Of a stretch of DNA of 64,000 nt, positions 15,563 through 24,340 are shown piece by piece. The notes below the pieces were generated by a model. That model had not been told where the DNA came from. It did not search any database and worked only from the letters and a program-made list of their open reading frames with translations. The stretch spans positions 12,408 through 76,407 of the forward strand of contig JAWXBU010000154.1 of NCBI GenBank assembly GCA_034440255.1, in the 5' to 3' direction. Made by a program: the position numbers and the translations under genes. Each line of letters begins with the position of its first letter. Position 1 is the stretch's first letter. The DNA is from JAEUIA01 sp034440255 (lineage in GTDB: Bacteria; Planctomycetota; UBA1135; GCA-002686595).

Positions 15563-17677
15563 GTGAAAATGAGAACTGCAACAATGATGACGAGCTTGGC
15601 CGTCCTCTGCATGGCGAGCACCGCCACGGCAGCCGACGTGTTCTTCCTCTCGTCGACGACGACTCCTTCGGACCCCATCCTGATCGCCACGTCTCAAACG
15701 TGGACTGCAAACAACGTCTACATCCTCCAGAGCCCGGTCTACATCATGCCGGGCGCTACGCTCACGATCGACGCGGGAACCGTCGTCGCCAGCATGGGCT
15801 TCAACACGACGTCGCTTCTCAACGACCCGAACCTCGAAGGCGGCACGCTCGCCATCACGCGCGGCGCGCAGATCTTCGTCAATGGCACGGCGGCGCAGCC
15901 GGTCATCATGACCTCGCAGCGTGACACCGCTACGTGGGCCAACGGCAACCCGAAAACCGGCGTCTGGCGTGAAAGCGCCAACGAATGGGGCAACCTGACG
16001 GTCATGGGTAGCGCCTACATCGCGGCTTCGGCTTGCAAGGTCGGCGTGCAAGTTCCGCCGATCACCGCAACCCCGAGCGCCACGAACTTCGCGTTCATGG
16101 AAGGCCTCACTCCCGCCAGCGTTTCCGACACGAAGACGCGCTACGGCGGCGGCAACGACAACGACGACAGCGGCAGCATCACGTACTTGTCGATCCGCTA
16201 CGGCGGCAAGGTCGTCGGGCTCGCCAACGAACTCAACGGCCTCTCGCTGGGCGGCATCGGCCGCAACACCGAGATCAGCCACCTCGAGATCATGAACAAC
16301 GTCGACGACGGCATCGAAATCTGGGGCGGAACGGTCAACCTCGACCACTTCAACATCTGGAACATCGGTGACGATTCCCTCGACGTCGACCAAGGTTGGC
16401 GTGGCAAGGCGCAGTTCGGCTTGCTCGTCCAAGGCTACAGCGTCAACGCTGCTCAAGGTTCGGGCGTGGGCGACAACCTGATCGAGATGGACGGCGCTGA
16501 AGATTCGGATCAGCAGCCGGTCACGACCTCGACGATCTACAACTGCACCTTGATCGGTCAGCCGGTCTCTGGAGCGGGCGACCACGCCATGGCTTTCCGC
16601 GACAACGCTCGCGTTCAGCTCCGCAACTGCATCTTCATGGACATCGGAGATCGCCTCGTCAGCCCGGACAATTCGGATGCCGACAATCCGTGCCCGGGTA
16701 GCGGCTACGGTTTCAACGGCACGCTCTCGTACGTCAATACCTGGACGACGCCGTTCACGGCGACGTCGACGGTCAATCCGTTCGCGACCCCGGCGGAGAT
16801 CGCCGCCGCCTACACGGTCCAGACTTCCGGCAACCTGCTCGAAGTCAAAGACAGCGTCATGGTCCCGGCCACGTTCAGCGGCACGACGAACTACTCGCAA
16901 GCGACCACCGTCGGCGTGTTCGCCCTCGCGAACAACAACGTCGGTGTCGCACCGTCGCCGCTCTCCACGGGCCCGGCGATTCAATCGATCCAACGCGGAG
17001 CTCCCGTCGTTCGCGGCGGTCTCACCATGCGTCCCGTCACGCGCCTCGACCCGCGTCCGGCGAACGACGCTCTCACGAGCGTTTCGTCGGCCAACCCGGC
17101 CGAAGGTTTCTGGGCCACCGCCAACTACCGCGGCGCGTTCGCTCCGACTGTCGAGCCGTGGGTCATCGGCTGGACGGCCTCGTACGCGTTCGGCTTGACG
17201 CCTGACATCGAAACGACGAACTACTTCTGCGTCGGCGACGGTTCTGCCACGGCTTGCCCGTGCGGGAACAGCGGTTTGCCGGGCAACGGCTGCGCCAGCT
17301 CGGCGTTCGCCGCCGGTGGTCACTTGGTGGCCCTTGGTGATCCGAGCATCTCGGGCGACACCCTCACGCTGACGGCGTCGAACATCCCGGGTCCGGCTCT
17401 GTTCATCCAGTCGACGGGCCTCGCTGGTTCGCCGATCGCGTTCGGCGATGGTCAGCTCTGCGCTGCCGTCGGCATCAACCGTCTCGGTGTCGTGTTCCCG
17501 AGCACGAGCGCCGCGACTTATCCGGGTGGACTGACCCCGGGTCCGATCTCCATCGTCGGCTCGAACATCGCCGGTGGCGTTCGTCACTACCAAGCTTGGT
17601 ACCGCAGCTTGCCGTCCTTGTGCGGTGCAGGGAACTACGCCCTCACGCAAGGTTTGACGCTGACCTGGCAACCCTGA
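15563..17677 (+). CDS. Secreted beta-helix protein with C-terminal 'GDG-ACPCGN' module
   Basis: This 704-residue protein has a signal peptide (MMTSLAVLCMASTATAA). GTG 15563 has a GAGGA five bases upstream; ATG 15569 is an alternative start. Residues about 40-520 look like a right-handed parallel beta-helix: repeated TITYLSIRYGGKV, LSLGGIGRNTEISHLEIMNN, VDDGIEIWGGTVNLDHFN and GDDSLDVDQGWRGKAQF. Similar proteins accompany TonB-dependent receptor operons in marine bacteria. From about residue 555 comes the cysteine module found at 1598-2656: CVGDGSATACPCGNSG, GNGCASS, FGDGQLC, RLGVVF, YQAWYR and a final TWQP. It may be a surface-displayed partner of the receptor. No catalytic motif is visible. 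Confidence 0.82.
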   Translation: MKMRTATMMTSLAVLCMASTATAADVFFLSSTTTPSDPILIATSQTWTANNVYILQSPVYIMPGATLTIDAGTVVASMGFNTTSLLNDPNLEGGTLAITRGAQIFVNGTAAQPVIMTSQRDTATWANGNPKTGVWRESANEWGNLTVMGSAYIAASACKVGVQVPPITATPSATNFAFMEGLTPASVSDTKTRYGGGNDNDDSGSITYLSIRYGGKVVGLANELNGLSLGGIGRNTEISHLEIMNNVDDGIEIWGGTVNLDHFNIWNIGDDSLDVDQGWRGKAQFGLLVQGYSVNAAQGSGVGDNLIEMDGAEDSDQQPVTTSTIYNCTLIGQPVSGAGDHAMAFRDNARVQLRNCIFMDIGDRLVSPDNSDADNPCPGSGYGFNGTLSYVNTWTTPFTATSTVNPFATPAEIAAAYTVQTSGNLLEVKDSVMVPATFSGTTNYSQATTVGVFALANNNVGVAPSPLSTGPAIQSIQRGAPVVRGGLTMRPVTRLDPRPANDALTSVSSANPAEGFWATANYRGAFAPTVEPWVIGWTASYAFGLTPDIETTNYFCVGDGSATACPCGNSGLPGNGCASSAFAAGGHLVALGDPSISGDTLTLTASNIPGPALFIQSTGLAGSPIAFGDGQLCAAVGINRLGVVFPSTSAATYPGGLTPGPISIVGSNIAGGVRHYQAWYRSLPSLCGAGNYALTQGLTLTWQP

Positions 17678-17729
17678 TCGAGAGTGATTCGCGACACGCT
17701 TGAAACGAGCGCGTCGTTGATTGCAAACA

Positions 17730-17765
17730 GGGGGTCGAGTTCGAACGTAAGTCGACTCGGCCCCC
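17730..17765 (+). terminator. Candidate terminator hairpin after beta-helix gene
   Basis: GGGGG-t-CGAGT at 17730-17740 pairs with ACTCG-g-CCCCC at 17755-17765 (10 GC-rich pairs and one T-G position, 14-base loop). It lies between the beta-helix gene and the next plus-strand gene. No T-tract follows, so it may be a weak terminator or an mRNA-stabilising stem. Confidence 0.45.
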
Positions 17766-17789
17766 GGTCCCATACAAGTAGCTACTCAC

Positions 17790-19040
17790 ATGATTCAGAT
17801 CTCGACTTTCACCGCTCTGGCGCTGACCGCATCCGCGGCAATCGTTGCATCCTTCACTCCTGTGAGTGCGTTCGACACGCAGGTTCAGAAATCGACCGAG
17901 ACGGCGTCAGCGACGACCCTCGACGCGACCGATTCTCCGAAGCGTGCCGATGACGACGGTTCGCGCGACACGTCCGGAGAATGGACGGACAAGCCGATCG
18001 CGGCACATCGCGCAGAGCTGCTGACGCTCGCATTCGAAGCGGCGAGCTCGCTGCCCACGCACCCGCACGTCAAGAATCGCTGCCGCATGCAAGAAGACGT
18101 GATCACGACTTGCTTGGAACTCGAACAACCACGGCGCGCCCTGAGCTACATCGAGAAGATCGACAACTGGCGCCGTGGTTCTACCTATGCAGATCTGGCG
18201 CTCTACCTGGCGCGTCACGAAAACGCACAACACGTCAGTCGATTCCTGGAGCTCGCGGACCAAGTCGCCGAGCGCAAGACCGAAGCAAGCAACCAGGAGT
18301 GGCGCATCGATCTGATCAAGGCCAAGATCGCCGCCGTTCTCGTCGCTACGACCGCCGAGAAGGAGATCGTCGACTTCAAAGCGCGAGTTCCCGAACTCGA
18401 CGCGATGGTCTACCACGGCGGCCTCGAGGAAACGACGCGCGCATTGTCCGAGTACGCGAAGCTCTACGACGAGCACTACGCCGACGAAACGCGGCGAAAC
18501 ATGCTCTACACGAAAGTGCGGAAGGGCTGGGGCAACACGCCCATTCAAGTGCGCTTCGAGTCGCTCTCGAAGCTCACCGAAACAGCCTTGGCTCACGACG
18601 ATCGACCGACCGCCTTGGTGCTCGCGCGTGAGGCGAGAGAAGTTCTCGCCGCAGCGGACTTCGTGGCCGAGGATCGCATCCCGCTCATCGCGCGATCGGC
18701 AGCCTTGTTCCGCCGTGCGGGGGATCCGGACTCATCGAAGAAAGAACTCGACGCAGCCATCGCGCTCTACGACAAGCACGAAAAGGACATCGTCGACATC
18801 TATCGATCCACCGCGTTGCGTGCGCTCGCCGAGCAATACCAAGAATTGGGTGACGGCGATCGAGCCCTGACCTTGTACTCGCGCGCCGTCGAGGCCGGAG
18901 TCGTCAATCCGAATTCACGTCCAAGAGCCGACGACCTGATGGCGGTGTGCTGCTCGATGGCCAGATGCGACGTTCAGCCGACCGAACCGTTGATGAAGCG
19001 ACTGCGCGAGGTGCGCGCGAATCTGCGCGAGCCGTGGTGA
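17790..19040 (+). CDS. Secreted helical-repeat (TPR-like) protein, function unknown
   Basis: This 416-residue protein has a signal peptide (ALALTASAAIVASFTPVSAF). The mature part is rich in alpha-helical pairs of TPR type (AELLTLAFEAASSLPTH, PRRALSYIEKIDNWRRG, RALAEQYQELGDGDRALTLYSRAVEAG). I recognise no specific family. The helical repeats suggest a periplasmic scaffold. It follows the beta-helix gene in the same direction after 112 bases that contain a hairpin, so it may be a separate transcription unit. A perfect hairpin lies just after its stop. Confidence 0.75.
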   Translation: MIQISTFTALALTASAAIVASFTPVSAFDTQVQKSTETASATTLDATDSPKRADDDGSRDTSGEWTDKPIAAHRAELLTLAFEAASSLPTHPHVKNRCRMQEDVITTCLELEQPRRALSYIEKIDNWRRGSTYADLALYLARHENAQHVSRFLELADQVAERKTEASNQEWRIDLIKAKIAAVLVATTAEKEIVDFKARVPELDAMVYHGGLEETTRALSEYAKLYDEHYADETRRNMLYTKVRKGWGNTPIQVRFESLSKLTETALAHDDRPTALVLAREAREVLAAADFVAEDRIPLIARSAALFRRAGDPDSSKKELDAAIALYDKHEKDIVDIYRSTALRALAEQYQELGDGDRALTLYSRAVEAGVVNPNSRPRADDLMAVCCSMARCDVQPTEPLMKRLREVRANLREPW

Positions 19041-19047
19041 TCGAATC

Positions 19048-19067
19048 CGACGAGTGAGTACTCGTCG
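19048..19067. terminator. Perfect 8-bp inverted repeat between convergent genes
   Basis: CGACGAGT at 19048-19055 and ACTCGTCG at 19060-19067 pair perfectly around a 4-base loop. It lies directly after the stop of the 17790-19040 gene and before the convergent nadE stop. It is a reasonable transcription end signal, although no T-tract follows. Confidence 0.5.
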
Positions 19068-19187
19068 CGGCAGATCTGCATCCCTAGCAGCCCGTCGGAA
19101 AAGTCCGGCCTCTGAACACAACCTGCCGTCGCGCTGCTGCGTCGGCCTCGTCATGCCGTGCTCAGCGGCGAAGAAGTAGTCGCCGGA

Positions 19188-20009
19188 TCAGTGACCCCAG
19201 CTACGTAGGTAGCGGAAGTCGTGGTTCACGGTGCGCTCGGACAATTTGGCGATCACCGGCGGTAGGCGCTTGTATTGATTGAGCGCGATCCGACGGCCGA
19301 TTTTGGCCACGAAATCCTGTGCGAAACCGGCAGCGAGCAAATCGTCGACCGAATAACGTTGGTCGACCATGAGCTCGAGGATCCTGTCGGCCTCAGCGTA
19401 GGTGAATCCGAGCTCGGCCTCGTCGGTTTGGCCTTGGAACAAGTCGGCAGAAGGAGCTTTGTCGACGACTGACGATGGCAGTTCCAAGTGGCGAGCGAGC
19501 TGATAGATCTGGTGCTTGTACAAATCGCCCAGCGGATTCAGCGCGGACGCTGCATCGCCGAACTGCGTCGAATAACCGAGCAGGATCTCGGTCTTGTTGC
19601 TCGTGCCGATGACGAGGCCGCGCCACTCGACAGACAGATCGTAGAGCACGATCATGCGCGCTCGCGCCATCACGTTGCCGCGGCGGATCTTGTCGGCGAC
19701 GTCGACCGTGTCGAAGTAGCCGTCGGCGAGCTTCGAGATGTCGACCTTGCGGCTTTCGCAGCCGAGTTTTGCCACGACCTGGCGCGCGTCACCCTCGCTG
19801 TCGGGGTTGCTCGTCTTGTACGGCATCATCACGGCGAGCACGTTCTTCGCACCGAACGCGCGCGCGGCCAAGGCACATGAAACGGCCGAATCGATTCCTC
19901 CCGAAAGTCCGAGAACAGCGCGCGTGAAGCCGAATTTGCCTGCTTCGACGCGCAAAAAGCGCACGAGAATGTCCTCGACGAGTTGCGGTTGGATGTCGAG
20001 TCGATTCAT
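19188..20009 (-). CDS. nadE: NAD+ synthetase, ATP-pyrophosphatase subunit
   Basis: From ATG 20009 the protein is 273 residues. It has the ATP-pyrophosphatase P-loop LGLSGGIDSAVSC and other NadE landmarks: MPYKTSNPDSEGDA, GTSNKTEILLGYSTQFGDAA, NPLGDLYKHQIYQLAR and KAPSADLFQGQTDEAELG. It amidates nicotinate adenine dinucleotide to NAD+ with ATP. It lacks the fused glutaminase domain of long glutamine-dependent NadE proteins; a nitrilase-type protein is encoded immediately upstream with overlapping stop/start codons (ATGA). The two probably supply synthetase and ammonia-delivering glutaminase activities. An ORF start at 20060 lies inside the upstream gene. Confidence 0.93.
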   Translation of the reverse strand: MNRLDIQPQLVEDILVRFLRVEAGKFGFTRAVLGLSGGIDSAVSCALAARAFGAKNVLAVMMPYKTSNPDSEGDARQVVAKLGCESRKVDISKLADGYFDTVDVADKIRRGNVMARARMIVLYDLSVEWRGLVIGTSNKTEILLGYSTQFGDAASALNPLGDLYKHQIYQLARHLELPSSVVDKAPSADLFQGQTDEAELGFTYAEADRILELMVDQRYSVDDLLAAGFAQDFVAKIGRRIALNQYKRLPPVIAKLSERTVNHDFRYLRSWGH

Positions 20010-20869
20010 TGCGGTTGCGCTCCGCTGCCGAGGCGCGCCAGTTCGCGCGCGATGATCCACGGCTTTTCGTCGCGACGCAGAGGCGTCGCAACGCGTGCGC
20101 GACGCAGCACGTCGGAACTCAAATGGGCAGTCGCTCGTCCCGGCTCGAGCCCGGCAATCGCAGCTGTTTCACGGCCGTGCGGATCGACGCAGCGCGAACC
20201 GCCGCCGAACAAGATGCCGTCCTCGGACCCGACGCGGTTTACGTACACGATCCACGTCTGATAGAGGAGCGCGAGCGTGTCGTGGATCTTGTTCCACACG
20301 TGCGTCGAGCGCAGTCCCGTCTCGTCTTCGGTGACGCCGCGCGCGGGACCGGCGCTCGCGACGATCAATGCATCGACGTTGGACAAGAAATGCAGCCACG
20401 AACTGCCGACGTGCCACATGTCTTCGCAGATCAAAAGGCCAAAGCGACCGTGCTTGCTCTCGAACGCACGGAATCTCTCGCCTGGTGCGAAATCGCGGCC
20501 TTCGTCGAACATGCCGTAGTGAACCAAGTGCACTTTGCGGTGCAGCTCGAGCAGCTCGCCGTCCTCGAACCATGCGACAGCGTTGTAGACGCGACCGTCG
20601 CGACCGCGCTCGGCGAAACCGACGACGATCGAAATGCGGCGCGACAGGTCGGCGATCTGTTCGAGTTCGGCCGAATCGAGCGCCAGCGCGACCTCGGAGG
20701 TCTGATCCTTCAAGAAATAGCCGGTCAGCGAGAGTTCCGGAAACACGACGATGTCCGCCTGCTCGTCGATCGCAGCGCGGATTTCGCGCACGTGCGTTTC
20801 GAGATTCAAAGCGACATTGCCGAGCGTGGGTTCGACTTGGGCGAGAACGACGCGACAATCCATGGGCAT
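20006..20869 (-). CDS. Nitrilase-superfamily amidohydrolase, probable glutaminase partner of NadE
   Basis: This roughly 287-residue carbon-nitrogen hydrolase contains the Glu-Lys-Cys triad in its usual contexts: FPELSLTGY (Glu), LHRKVHLVHYG (Lys) and LLICEDMWH (Cys). The closing region (IVYVNRVGSEDGILFGGGSRCVDPHG) resembles the glutaminase domain of glutamine-dependent NAD synthetases. GTG 20872, ATG 20869 and ATG 20863 are possible starts. The stop overlaps the nadE start, and the start overlaps the upstream methyltransferase stop, so the three genes are translationally coupled. I infer it releases ammonia from glutamine for NadE; another amide substrate is possible. Confidence 0.87.
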   Translation of the reverse strand: MPMDCRVVLAQVEPTLGNVALNLETHVREIRAAIDEQADIVVFPELSLTGYFLKDQTSEVALALDSAELEQIADLSRRISIVVGFAERGRDGRVYNAVAWFEDGELLELHRKVHLVHYGMFDEGRDFAPGERFRAFESKHGRFGLLICEDMWHVGSSWLHFLSNVDALIVASAGPARGVTEDETGLRSTHVWNKIHDTLALLYQTWIVYVNRVGSEDGILFGGGSRCVDPHGRETAAIAGLEPGRATAHLSSDVLRRARVATPLRRDEKPWIIARELARLGSGAQPQ

Positions 20870-21549
20870 CACGATAGCCGTTGCGTGGGCTTATTCGAAA
20901 CGCGCGGCTTCTCGGCGACTAGCAGGAACTGCTTGCCGAAGAAGCGCCACGCGAAGGGGAGCTTCAAATACGTTTTGACGAGGAAGTCGTTCACCGGCAA
21001 ACCTGCGCCGAAGCTCACCGGCAGGAAGCGCGGATGCACCTCGAGCAATTCGAATCCGGCGGCGTACAAGTGCTCGGCAACGGCGCGCTCGGTCAAGACG
21101 ACGGTGTGGTCTGCGAAATCGAAGTACTCGCGATGACACGCGCGGAAATTCGGACCCATCACGGCGATGCGACCGCCGAGGGCAGTGACTTCGAACATGC
21201 GCTCGAGGAACGCAGCGACTTCGGTCTGGCTGCCCAAGTGCTCGAGGAAATTCGAGACGAACACGCCTTCGAAGTGATTCTTCGGCAGATCAACGGTCGT
21301 GTTCATTCCGACGATCGAGCGCACACCAGGCTCGGCGAGTTGCGCGACTTGTTCGCCCATGTCGACCGCCCAACGCTCGCGCGCCGGAACTGCATTGATG
21401 AATTCGCACGCGCCTGCGGCAGGGTCGAGCACGATCTGCGCGCGCCCGAGTTTTTCGCCGACGAAACCGGCCAGGATCTTCCACGTCGCGATCTTTTTCG
21501 CGCGCTCGACACCGCGGAAGCGGTACTGATAAATGCGGTCGTAATTCAT
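20869..21549 (-). CDS. Class I SAM-dependent methyltransferase
   Basis: From ATG 21549 the protein is 226 residues (MNYDRIYQYRFRGVERAKK...). The Rossmann-fold motif I is a variant, VLDPAAGACEFINAV, followed by an acidic residue in VDMGEQ. Later motifs are FEGVFVSNFLEHL and a hydrophobic strand near GGRIAVMGPNF. The substrate is unknown. A glycan or lipid target is possible because the C-terminus resembles membrane-associated sugar or lipid methyltransferases (FLPVSFGAGLPVNDFLVKTYLKLP). It lies 7 bases after the MoxR stop and overlaps the nitrilase start. An ORF start at 21588 would overlap moxR and is rejected. Confidence 0.8.
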   Translation of the reverse strand: MNYDRIYQYRFRGVERAKKIATWKILAGFVGEKLGRAQIVLDPAAGACEFINAVPARERWAVDMGEQVAQLAEPGVRSIVGMNTTVDLPKNHFEGVFVSNFLEHLGSQTEVAAFLERMFEVTALGGRIAVMGPNFRACHREYFDFADHTVVLTERAVAEHLYAAGFELLEVHPRFLPVSFGAGLPVNDFLVKTYLKLPFAWRFFGKQFLLVAEKPRVSNKPTQRLS

Positions 21550-21556
21550 GTGCGGA

Positions 21557-22555
21557 TCAGGCGGTGCGAGCGCGCTCGAAAGCTGCACGCACCAAGTCGT
21601 CTCGTCGCGCGCCGCCGGCGTCGCCTTCGAAGTTGAGGATCAAGCGATGACGGAGCGCGGCGGAAGCAACGCGTGCGAGATCTTCTTCGGCAACGAAGAG
21701 TTTTCCCGTGAGTAGTGCGCGTGCTTTTCCAGCCAAAAGCAGCGCCTGTGCGCCCCGCGGGCTCGCGCCGTAGCGAACGAAACGCTTGATCGCATCGGGA
21801 GCGCTCGCATCGTCGGGCCGCGTCGCCAGGACCACGCGCGCGGCCAATGCGATCATGTCGCGGCTCGCGGGCAGCGCGCGGACGAGTGCTCGCGAGCCGA
21901 TCAATGCGTCGCGCGACAGCACTTTCTCGACACGCGCGTTCGACGTTCCCGTCGTGTTCGTCAGGATCGAGACGAGCGCATCGAAGCCGGGCTGTGCGAC
22001 GTCGATCTGCAACAGGAAGCGATCGAGTTGCGCTTCGGGCAGGGGATACGTGCCCTCCATTTCGATCGGGTTCTGCGTCGCGACGACGAAGAACGGATCG
22101 TCGAGAACGTGTGTCTCGCCGAACAAGGTCACCTGTCTCTCGGCCATCGCCTCGAGCAATGCGGCCTGCGTGCGCGGGGTCGCTCGATTGATCTCGTCGA
22201 CGAGCAGCACGTTCGTGAACACCGGGCCGCGTTCGAAACGGAAGCGACGCGTACCGCTGGTCACGTCTTCGTCGAGGATCCGCGTGCCTACGATGTCCGC
22301 CGGCATCAGGTCGGGCGTCGCTTGCACACGCTGGAATTTCAGGTCGAGCGCATCGCTGAGCGCGCGCACGAGCGTCGTCTTGCCGAGTCCGGGCGCGCCT
22401 TCGATGAGCACATTGCCCTCAGCGAGCAATGCGACGAGCAGTTCTTCGACGACAGCGTCTTGACCCACGAAAACACGGCTGATTTGCTCACGCACACGAC
22501 CGGCGGCGGCGTGCAACGCCAGCGCGGCGGCTGCGAGATCGCGTTCGGGCGTCAT
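21557..22555 (-). CDS. MoxR-family AAA+ ATPase
   Basis: This 332-residue protein has MoxR features: the start region REQISRVFVGQDAVVEELLVALLAEGNVLIEGAPGLGKT (Walker A GAPGLGKT near residue 57), VQATPDLMPADIVGTRI, Walker B NVLLVDEINRA, and sensor VATQNPIEMEGTYPLPEAQLDRF. The lid domain contains YGASPRGAQALLLAGKARAL. MoxR proteins act as chaperone-like ATPases, usually with VWA and DUF58 proteins; none of those is next to it here, which is unusual. It overlaps the HAD hydrolase stop by an ATGA. Confidence 0.93.
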   Translation of the reverse strand: MTPERDLAAAALALHAAAGRVREQISRVFVGQDAVVEELLVALLAEGNVLIEGAPGLGKTTLVRALSDALDLKFQRVQATPDLMPADIVGTRILDEDVTSGTRRFRFERGPVFTNVLLVDEINRATPRTQAALLEAMAERQVTLFGETHVLDDPFFVVATQNPIEMEGTYPLPEAQLDRFLLQIDVAQPGFDALVSILTNTTGTSNARVEKVLSRDALIGSRALVRALPASRDMIALAARVVLATRPDDASAPDAIKRFVRYGASPRGAQALLLAGKARALLTGKLFVAEEDLARVASAALRHRLILNFEGDAGGARRDDLVRAAFERARTA

Positions 22556-23268
22556 CGCGTGTTCACTCCGTGCGGCGCCAATCGCGCGACGAATTCGCCG
22601 AGCTCGTGCAAGCTCTGCACACGGGGCGCACGCGCCGCGTCGGACTTGCCTGCGTGATCGACGAGCACGGCGCGGATGCCGACGCGTTGCGCGCCCAAGA
22701 CGTCCTTCTCGAAATCGTCACCTGCGTGCAAGGCTTCATCTGCGCGCACGCCGGACTGAGCGAGCGCGCGTTCGAAGATCGTCGCGTCGGGTTTCTCGAG
22801 ACGCTCGATCGCCGAGCACAGAACGAAGTCGACGCGCTCCGCAATGCCCACGCCCGCGAGCAAACGCGGCAAGCGCGCGCTCCAATTGGAGATGATTCCG
22901 ATCTTCAGTCCGCGCGCGCGCCAATCGTCGAGCATCGTGTGGCCTCCGTCGAATACCGCGAACGTCGCGGGATCGGAGAAGCGTCCGAAGAGTTCCTCGG
23001 TGAGCGGGCCCATTTCCGACTTCAAAAGACCGAGATAATCGTGGAAGATGCGCTCGACGTAACTATGGAACCAGGGATCGCTGTAGCGGAATGCGCCTCC
23101 GATCTCGCGGGGCAGCTCACGATGAGCGCGCGTCATCAGCTCGCGCATTTCGTTCGCGTCGAGCTGGCGGTCGCTTGCGCGGGCCCGCTCGGCATAGATT
23201 TCGAATCGCGAGGGCTTCTCGTAAAGCAGGGTGTTGCCGACGTCGATGAAAACAGCCTTGAGCGCCAT
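22552..23268 (-). CDS. HAD-superfamily hydrolase (HDHD3/REG-2-like)
   Basis: From ATG 23268 the protein is 238 residues. HAD motif I is FIDVGNTLL (nucleophile Asp), motif II GIISNWSA, motif III lysine in ERLEKPDATIFERAL, and motif IV HAGDDFEKDVLGAQRVG. The DVGNT form of motif I is typical of the HDHD3/REG-2 branch. It should dephosphorylate a small metabolite; the substrate is not identifiable. It is the first gene of the minus-strand operon HAD-MoxR-methyltransferase-nitrilase-NadE, opposite the TPR lipoprotein gene with 61 bases between starts. Confidence 0.87.
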   Translation of the reverse strand: MALKAVFIDVGNTLLYEKPSRFEIYAERARASDRQLDANEMRELMTRAHRELPREIGGAFRYSDPWFHSYVERIFHDYLGLLKSEMGPLTEELFGRFSDPATFAVFDGGHTMLDDWRARGLKIGIISNWSARLPRLLAGVGIAERVDFVLCSAIERLEKPDATIFERALAQSGVRADEALHAGDDFEKDVLGAQRVGIRAVLVDHAGKSDAARAPRVQSLHELGEFVARLAPHGVNTR

Positions 23269-23329
23269 GAATAGGTGGGGGGACGGTGATCGGGGCGACC
23301 CGACGTCGAGAGGACGTGTAGTTTCGCAC

Positions 23330-24328
23330 ATGCGAGCGCGGCTGGGAATCGCGTCGGCAGCGATCGCGTTGGTGCTCGGAATCGCCGCTTGCGGAGGCCC
23401 GAGCGTGGGCCCCGTCAGTGGCGCGAGTTCGGATCCGAATGCAGCGGCGCAAGCGACGGTGCGCAAGAACTGGCGCGATGCAGCGGACCGCTGGTACGCG
23501 GTGTACTTGGCGGAACAGGGCCGGAATCCGAGGGCGATTCTCGAGACGTCGCGCGCGCTCTTGATGCTCGACGACGCGGAGAGCGCGAACAACATGATCG
23601 ACCAAGGCCTCGCCGCGCATCCCGAGGACGTCGACTTGCTCGAGATGAAGGCCGACATCATGGTGTCGATGGGCTACCGCCGGCCGGCCGAACGTTACTA
23701 CCAACGCGTCTTGGACAAAGATCCGGAACGCGCGAGTGCCTTGCTTGCGATCGGTCGCGCGCGCATTCAGCTCGGGCTCGAAGGATCCGCGATCGCGCCG
23801 CTGCAGGAGTTGGTACGCGTGCGCGGCGGCGATTACGAGAGCTACAGTTTGTTGGCGCGAGCGCTGAAAGGTTCAGGCGACGCGAGCGGCGCTTTCGCAG
23901 CGTGGAAACAGGCTTTTCAGCATCCAGGCGCGACGATCGAGGACATGTTGACGGCTGCGGCGTTGAGTTTGGATGCGAACGTGCGGCGCGCGCATCCGGA
24001 TGCGACAGCGGTATGTCACGGCTGGCTCGAAAAGGCGATCGCGTTCGATCCGCAGTGTTCGTCAGCGCACTTCCAGTTGGGTCTGTTGTCGGAAGAAACG
24101 GGGGCGGTCGATGCGGCGATCACGCATTACCGGCGCGCCGTAGAGCTGGATCCGGGCTGTCTGCACGCGCTCACCAATCTGGCGATCTTGTATTCGAGTC
24201 GTGGTGACGAGCCGAAGACGCGCGAGATGGTACAGCGTGCGTTGCAGTTCGAGGTCGAAGCGGATCGCAGGCGAGCGCTATTGCGCCTGCTCGATCCGTT
24301 CGAGCGCAAGAGTGAAGAAAAGTCCTGA
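23330..24328 (+). CDS. TPR-repeat lipoprotein
   Basis: From ATG 23330 the protein is 332 residues with a lipoprotein signal (AIALVLGIAACGG, lipid-attached Cys near residue 21). About six TPR units follow (ARNPRAILETSRALLMLDDAESA, PERASALLAIGRARIQLGLEGSA, AITHYRRAVELDPGCLHALTNLAILYSSRGDEPK). No enzymatic signature is visible; it probably scaffolds an envelope complex. An ORF start at 23231 precedes the signal sequence and is rejected. It converges on the small gene at 24341-24577. Confidence 0.85.
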   Translation: MRARLGIASAAIALVLGIAACGGPSVGPVSGASSDPNAAAQATVRKNWRDAADRWYAVYLAEQGRNPRAILETSRALLMLDDAESANNMIDQGLAAHPEDVDLLEMKADIMVSMGYRRPAERYYQRVLDKDPERASALLAIGRARIQLGLEGSAIAPLQELVRVRGGDYESYSLLARALKGSGDASGAFAAWKQAFQHPGATIEDMLTAAALSLDANVRRAHPDATAVCHGWLEKAIAFDPQCSSAHFQLGLLSEETGAVDAAITHYRRAVELDPGCLHALTNLAILYSSRGDEPKTREMVQRALQFEVEADRRRALLRLLDPFERKSEEKS

Positions 24329-24340
24329 AATCAGGCTGTT

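Noticed and set aside
15281..17773. Minus-strand ORF of 830 codons over the beta-helix gene
   Set aside because: It is antisense to a protein with a signal peptide and recognisable module; the translation is Arg/Val/Asp-rich without any domain or start context.
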